Shown: positions 60,110 to 64,000 of the stretch, one piece after another | How positions within the stretch are numbered: the stretch's first letter is position 1 | Layout: each line of letters starts with the position of its first letter | From: Paenibacillus nasutitermitis | Lineage (GTDB): Bacteria; Bacillota; Bacilli; Paenibacillales; Paenibacillaceae | NCBI RefSeq assembly: GCF_014641075.1 | Contig: NZ_BMHP01000004.1 | Coordinates: 248,001-312,000 of the forward strand | Direction: 5' to 3' | DNA length: 64,000 nucleotides | Notes under the pieces: model-generated | The model's input: the letters and a program-made list of their open reading frames with translations, nothing else | Database searches by the model: none | Told to the model about the DNA's origin: nothing | Position numbers and translations under genes: made by a program

Positions 60110-60141
60110 AAAAAAGCCTTCCGCTGCCGGAAGGCTTTTTT
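60110..60141. terminator. Bidirectional terminator between the GntR operon and hemL
   Basis: AAAAAAGCCTTCCG and CGGAAGGCTTTTTT form a perfect 14-base stem around CTGC, with A and T tracts for either direction. Confidence 0.92.
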
Positions 60142-60223
60142 CACCTATATATTGCCTCACCGCAGACGGAGATTGCCGCTTTGCCTTGGCAGGCAGGTCA
60201 TGCACATTAGAAGAGTGAACCTG

Positions 60224-61546
60224 CTACGAATCCCGGCTCATAGCCTGGAAGGCAATCCGCGCTGCGGCAAGGGTCTGGTCGATATCCGCTTCAGTATGGG
60301 CCGTGGTCAGAAACCAGGCTTCATACTTGGAGGGGGCCAGGCAGATCCCCTGCTCCAGCATCAGCCGGAAGAACCGGGCGAACTGTTCGCCGTCGGCAAG
60401 CTGGGACTCTTCATAGTTCGTCACCGGACTCGGGCAGAAGTGGGTGGAAAGCGACCCGCGGATCCGGTTGATGGTAAGCGGGATGCCATGCTCATCGGCC
60501 AGCCGCTTGAGGCCAGCACCGAGCTTTACGGCAAGCTTGTCCATCTGCTCATAGATACCCGCTGTCTGAAGAACCTCCAGACACGCAATTCCGGCCGAGA
60601 TGGATGCCGGGTTGCCCGCCATTGTCCCCGCCTGATAGGCCGGCCCAAGCGGCGCCACCTGGGCCATCACTTCCTTGCGGCCCCCATAAGCGCCAATGGG
60701 CAGGCCGCCGCCGATGATTTTGCCGAGCGCCGTAAGATCGGGCTCAATCGCCTGCGGATCGGGGAATGCGTCGTAAGTCTGCGCGCTGCCGTAATGGAAG
60801 CGGAAGCCGCTGATCACCTCATCATAAATAACCAGTGCGCCTGCTTCCCGCGTCATCCGGCACAAGCCATCCAGAAAACCCGGAACCGGCATCACCATGC
60901 CGAAATTGCCGACAATCGGCTCCACCATTACCGCAGCGACATCATCGCCCCAGCGCGCCAATGCCTGCTGCAGTCCGTCCAGATCATTAAAAGGAACCGT
61001 AATAACCTCGCTGGCGATGCTGGGAGGAATTCCTGCGCTGTCGGGAATACCGAGCGTGGAAGGGCCGGATCCGGCGGCCACAAGCACCAGATCGGAATGG
61101 CCGTGATAGCAGCCGGCGAACTTGATGATTTTATTGCGTTTTGTATACGCGCGCGCCACCCGGATGGTCGTCATGACCGCTTCCGTGCCGGAATTGACAA
61201 AACGCACCTTGTCCATCGAAGGAATGGCAGCCTTCAGCATACGCGCGAGCTGGATTTCCAGCTCGGTCGGTGTGCCGTATAAGGTGCCGCTGCGCGCAGC
61301 GCGAATGATCGCTTCCGTAATATGGGGATGGGCATGGCCCGTAATGATGGGTCCGTATGCGCATAGATAATCGATGTAGCGGTTGCCGTCGACATCCCAG
61401 AAATAAGCCCCTTCGGCCCGTTCCATAAATACGGGCGCGCCGCCGCCAACCGCCTTGAATGAGCGCGACGGGCTGTTCACCCCGCCTACAATATGTTCCA
61501 GTGCATCGCTATAAAGCGCCTCGGAACGGCTATGATTCAATGTCAT
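60224..61546 (-). CDS. hemL: Glutamate-1-semialdehyde 2,1-aminomutase
   Basis: A 440-residue PLP enzyme that makes 5-aminolevulinate for heme and cobalamin. Conserved blocks: GGVNSPSRSFKAVGG, VRFVNSGTEAVMTTIRVAR, FAGCYHGHSD, VIYDEVISGFR and ALGKIIGGGLPIGAYGG with the PLP lysine, TMAGNP. AGGAGG lies 8-10 bases before the ATG. Firmicutes often carry a second hemL (gsaB) apart from the hem operon; as no other hem gene is near, this may be the isolated copy. Confidence 0.96.
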   Translation of the reverse strand: MTLNHSRSEALYSDALEHIVGGVNSPSRSFKAVGGGAPVFMERAEGAYFWDVDGNRYIDYLCAYGPIITGHAHPHITEAIIRAARSGTLYGTPTELEIQLARMLKAAIPSMDKVRFVNSGTEAVMTTIRVARAYTKRNKIIKFAGCYHGHSDLVLVAAGSGPSTLGIPDSAGIPPSIASEVITVPFNDLDGLQQALARWGDDVAAVMVEPIVGNFGMVMPVPGFLDGLCRMTREAGALVIYDEVISGFRFHYGSAQTYDAFPDPQAIEPDLTALGKIIGGGLPIGAYGGRKEVMAQVAPLGPAYQAGTMAGNPASISAGIACLEVLQTAGIYEQMDKLAVKLGAGLKRLADEHGIPLTINRIRGSLSTHFCPSPVTNYEESQLADGEQFARFFRLMLEQGICLAPSKYEAWFLTTAHTEADIDQTLAAARIAFQAMSRDS

Positions 61547-61583
61547 GGGTTCATACCTCCTGCGTTTCTAATAGGATCACACA

Positions 61584-61620
61584 ACAAAAGGGCGATCCGC
61601 TCGCGAATTCACCCTTTTGT
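61584..61620 (-). terminator. Probable terminator after the LCP gene
   Basis: ACAAAAGGG and CCCTTTTGT form the stem; on the minus strand the T run is within the 3' arm. It lies 12 bases after the stop. Confidence 0.65.
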
Positions 61621-61632
61621 GTATAAGCCGTG

Positions 61633-62706
61633 TTACTTATTTGCTTTCGCTGTTGCCTCTGAATCGCTATTGTTTGCTGCAGGGCTGCCGGAGTCGGGCT
61701 CGCCTGCCGGATCCGCAGCTTTATTATCCTCGGTCAAAACTTGCTGCACATAGCTCAGGAGCTCCTCTTCATTGCGGATCGAAAGAACGGAAGCGCCTGA
61801 AACCTTCCGGTCTCCGATATTATCCATCGGAGGTACCTGGGCCTGGCCGGCCAAATGGGTCTTGACGCCGAGCTGGGCCAGCTTCATCATATCGGATACT
61901 TCCAGATTCGTTTCGATATAGGGGTTCACGCTGTCCAGAATCTCTTTCATCCGCAGCAAATTCCAGCCGTTCTTCAGCTTGTCAGCTACCGTATCAAGGA
62001 AATTGCGCTGGCGCTCCGTGCGTGTAAAATCGCTCATGGCATCGTGGCGGAAACGGACATACATAAGCGCATGTTCGCCGTCCAGATGCTGGAAGCCTTT
62101 TTTGAGATGGATATCGTAGCGGTTGCCATCGGCATTATCAACATAGTTCATATTCTTCTCGACATCAAAATCAATGCCGCCGATCGCATCGATCAACGAT
62201 TTGAAGCCTTCAAAGTCCGTATAAACATAATATTGTATATCAAGGCCGAGCATCTCGCCAATCGTCTTCATGGCCAGATTCGGCCCTCCCAGCGCAAGCG
62301 CCGTATTCACCCGGCCCTCGCCGTGTCCCTCGATCGGCACGTAGGTATCACGCAGGACAGAAAATAAATGGGCTTTCTTCGTAACAGGGTCAATCGAAGC
62401 GACAAGCATGGAATCTGACCGTGCCGCCTCATTCTTCTCCAGGCCGCGGTTGTCGCCGCCCATCAGCAGAATGTTGACGCGCTCCGTTCCTTCCCACTCC
62501 GCCGGTTTCTCGGCTTCCTTCTCCTCAAACTGGCCAAACCGGGATTCTTCCTTCGGTTTTTGAAGCGTATCCAATGAATTATATATACCATATCCCTGAT
62601 AAGCAGCGTAGGCGCCCACGCCTCCCACGACAACAAATAGGACGGACAAGACGATAATGAGTGGTTTTAACCATGGTCTTTTCTTTTTTTCCTTCAGCCG
62701 CGGCAT
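61633..62706 (-). CDS. LytR-CpsA-Psr (LCP) family glycopolymer transferase
   Basis: 357 residues: a basic start, one membrane helix (about 15-37), and the extracytoplasmic LCP domain with NILLMGGDNRG, ARSDSMLVASIDP, FSVLRDTYVPIEGHGEGRVNTALALGG, YVRFRHDAMSDFTRTERQRNFL. The Arg/Asp set that binds the pyrophosphate lipid is present. LCP enzymes move teichoic acid, capsule or secondary wall polymer from undecaprenyl diphosphate to peptidoglycan. The C-terminal tail is Asp/Ser/Ala-rich and disordered. AAGGAGG lies before the ATG. It could attach the wall polymer to which the SLH protein binds (inference). Confidence 0.92.
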   Translation of the reverse strand: MPRLKEKKKRPWLKPLIIVLSVLFVVVGGVGAYAAYQGYGIYNSLDTLQKPKEESRFGQFEEKEAEKPAEWEGTERVNILLMGGDNRGLEKNEAARSDSMLVASIDPVTKKAHLFSVLRDTYVPIEGHGEGRVNTALALGGPNLAMKTIGEMLGLDIQYYVYTDFEGFKSLIDAIGGIDFDVEKNMNYVDNADGNRYDIHLKKGFQHLDGEHALMYVRFRHDAMSDFTRTERQRNFLDTVADKLKNGWNLLRMKEILDSVNPYIETNLEVSDMMKLAQLGVKTHLAGQAQVPPMDNIGDRKVSGASVLSIRNEEELLSYVQQVLTEDNKAADPAGEPDSGSPAANNSDSEATAKANK

Positions 62707-63235
62707 CCTTGTTAGTTCCTCCTTATTTATTAGAATTGCTTAGATTGGTCTGCAACCGGCCGCATCTGATCGAAGAAGATTGCGCGCATCGCCGAAAAGA
62801 ACGTATCCTGGCAGTTCTTCCCTGGTAACGGGAAATCGGTTGTAGCTGCTCTTCATCATAAAATTATAAAATGTTTTATCGTATAGACGCAAGTTTTATC
62901 TTCTAAATCGGATTCTCAGCTCTTTATCCGTTAATTTCGTGCTGGAAACAGGCGTGAAAGCTTGCAACGGCGGACAATTCCTTCTTTTCCTGCCCTACAT
63001 TTTACCTCATCATCCCGCTTAGATATAGGAAATATTTGGGTGAAAAGGATTAAGGTTTTTTCAGAATAGGTGGAAAGCTGCATCATTTCCCGCCAAAAAA
63101 AACGGGCAGGAAGAAGAATCATTGATTTTCCTGCTTGAACGGATAGGCTGGTGAGCGTATAAATAGATAGAGAAATCGAAAATAATGCCGAACATTTCCC
63201 AGGAAATGTCGAAGAGAAAAGGGGAAGCTGCTGCA
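62707..63235. other. Divergent intergenic region, 529 bases
   Basis: No gene seen. A perfect inverted repeat, ACATTTCC (63192-63199) and GGAAATGT (63202-63209) with a 2-base centre, lies 26 bases before the next ATG. The left part is A/T-rich (AAAATTATAAAATGTTTTAT near 62860) and probably holds promoters. Confidence 0.5.
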
Positions 63236-64000
63236 ATGCTAGCGATTGATGTCAAAGATTTGCGCAAGCAGTTCAGTGTGCAGAAAAACCGTGAAGGGCT
63301 TGGAGGAGCGCTGAAGGATCTGTTCAAGCGTGAATATAACGAAATTACAGCGGTCAAAGATATCTCATTCTCTATTCCGCAGGGTGAAATTTGCGGGTAT
63401 ATCGGAGAGAATGGCGCCGGCAAATCCACAACGATCAAGATGCTGACCGGTATTCTTGTGCCCACATCCGGGCATATTCAGGTCAATGGCTTCGTTCCCT
63501 TTAAGGAGCGGGAGAAATTTGTCAATGGCATCGGAGTCGTATTCGGCCAGAGAAGCCAGCTGTGGTGGGACATCGGAGTGATTGAATCCTTCCAGCTGCT
63601 GCGCAAAGTATACCGGGTTCCGGAGGCGGAATTCAAACAGCGGCTGAATGAGCTGGTGGAGCGTCTGCAATTGGGTGAGCTGCTGAACCGTCCCGTGCGC
63701 AAGCTCAGCCTTGGCCAGCGGATGCGCTGCGAGCTGGTGGCTTCGCTGCTTCATAATCCTTCCATCCTTTTTCTGGACGAGCCAACCATTGGCCTTGATA
63801 TTGTCGTGAAGACCGAAATCAGGGATTTTCTGAAGAAAATCAACCGTGAGCAGGGCACGACAATTCTCCTCACCACCCATGACCTGCAGGATATTGAAGC
63901 GCTTTGTACCCGGGTGATCATGCTCGATGATGGAAGAATTATCTATGACGGCGGACTGGATGAGCTGAAGTCGCGCTGGAGCAAAGGACGGGAAATCCAG
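63236..64000 (+). CDS. ABC-2 type exporter ATPase (3' end beyond the window)
   Basis: 255 residues are visible and the frame is open to the last base. Walker A is GENGAGKST (57-65), with the Q-loop region VVFGQRSQLWWD, signature KLSLGQRMR, Walker B ILFLDEPTIGLD and the switch His in LLTTHD. The segment GLGGALKDLFKREYNEITAVKDISF before the P-loop is typical of ATPases that work with DUF990-type ABC-2 permeases, expected downstream. The substrate is unknown. AAAAGGGG lies 11 bases before the ATG. Confidence 0.9.
   Translation, partial: MLAIDVKDLRKQFSVQKNREGLGGALKDLFKREYNEITAVKDISFSIPQGEICGYIGENGAGKSTTIKMLTGILVPTSGHIQVNGFVPFKEREKFVNGIGVVFGQRSQLWWDIGVIESFQLLRKVYRVPEAEFKQRLNELVERLQLGELLNRPVRKLSLGQRMRCELVASLLHNPSILFLDEPTIGLDIVVKTEIRDFLKKINREQGTTILLTTHDLQDIEALCTRVIMLDDGRIIYDGGLDELKSRWSKGREIQ

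Noticed and set aside
1..64000. Search for insertion sequences, tRNA or rRNA genes and phage genes
   Set aside because: No transposase, integrase or tRNA/rRNA-like sequence was recognised by eye; short or degenerate ones could have been missed.

Overview
The window reads as chromosomal DNA of a Gram-positive, spore-forming Firmicute, most like Paenibacillus. The support is an SLH-domain surface protein, an AraR-type arabinose regulator with a Bacillus-style operator, an Lpl-type ABC importer without its own ATPase, a SipS-type signal peptidase, a SodF-like dismutase, strong AGGAGG ribosome sites and many intrinsic terminators. The genus is inferred; no rRNA or tRNA gene was seen.

Layout. 1-2.8 kb: end of araR, then araD-araB behind a promoter whose spacer is filled by a perfect AraR palindrome. 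2.9-8.7 kb, minus strand: a Pro/Gly-repeat protein, sodA, an SLH surface protein and an O-antigen-ligase-like membrane protein. 9.0-27.9 kb, plus strand: a long surface-glycan locus with galU, an ABC glycan exporter, a 1289-residue methyltransferase/coiled-coil/GT2/GT4 protein, two more glycosyltransferases, a GT-C-like/GT2/DUF2304/SMR-like module, rmlACBD, two rhamnosyltransferase-like GT2 enzymes and an initiating polyprenyl-phosphate sugar transferase. About 9-21 kb is much more AT-rich than its flanks, so this part looks swapped in, while rmlCBD and the initiating enzyme match the host composition. 28-44.9 kb: housekeeping genes (acetyltransferase, lepB, queG, ogt, an HD-GYP-like protein, a YneF-like protein, folE, a long sodF, a hydrolase, an IclR regulator, aconitase, an Amidase_6-like protein, ddl, uvsE). 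45-56.3 kb: a sugar locus with two AraC regulators, a DegT-type aminotransferase, two Gfo/Idh dehydrogenases, a TIM-barrel isomerase and an Lpl-type importer. 56.6-64 kb: a TauE-type exporter, an inositol-monophosphatase-like protein, a GntR/membrane-protein pair with its own operator, hemL, an LCP protein and the start of an ABC-2 type exporter.

The glycan locus can be read as one machine (inference). GalU and RmlABCD supply UDP-glucose and dTDP-rhamnose. The initiating transferase loads undecaprenyl phosphate, cytoplasmic glycosyltransferases build the chain, and the large fused protein may extend it and cap it by methylation. The ABC exporter, whose ATPase has a Wzt-type C-terminal domain, moves the chain outside, and the ligase, encoded next to the SLH protein, may attach it to that protein. 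The GT2/DUF2304/SMR-like module may add an extracytoplasmic side sugar. The parts resemble known S-layer glycosylation clusters; this combination is the most interesting system in the window. The 46-56 kb sugar locus is the second candidate for an undescribed pathway.
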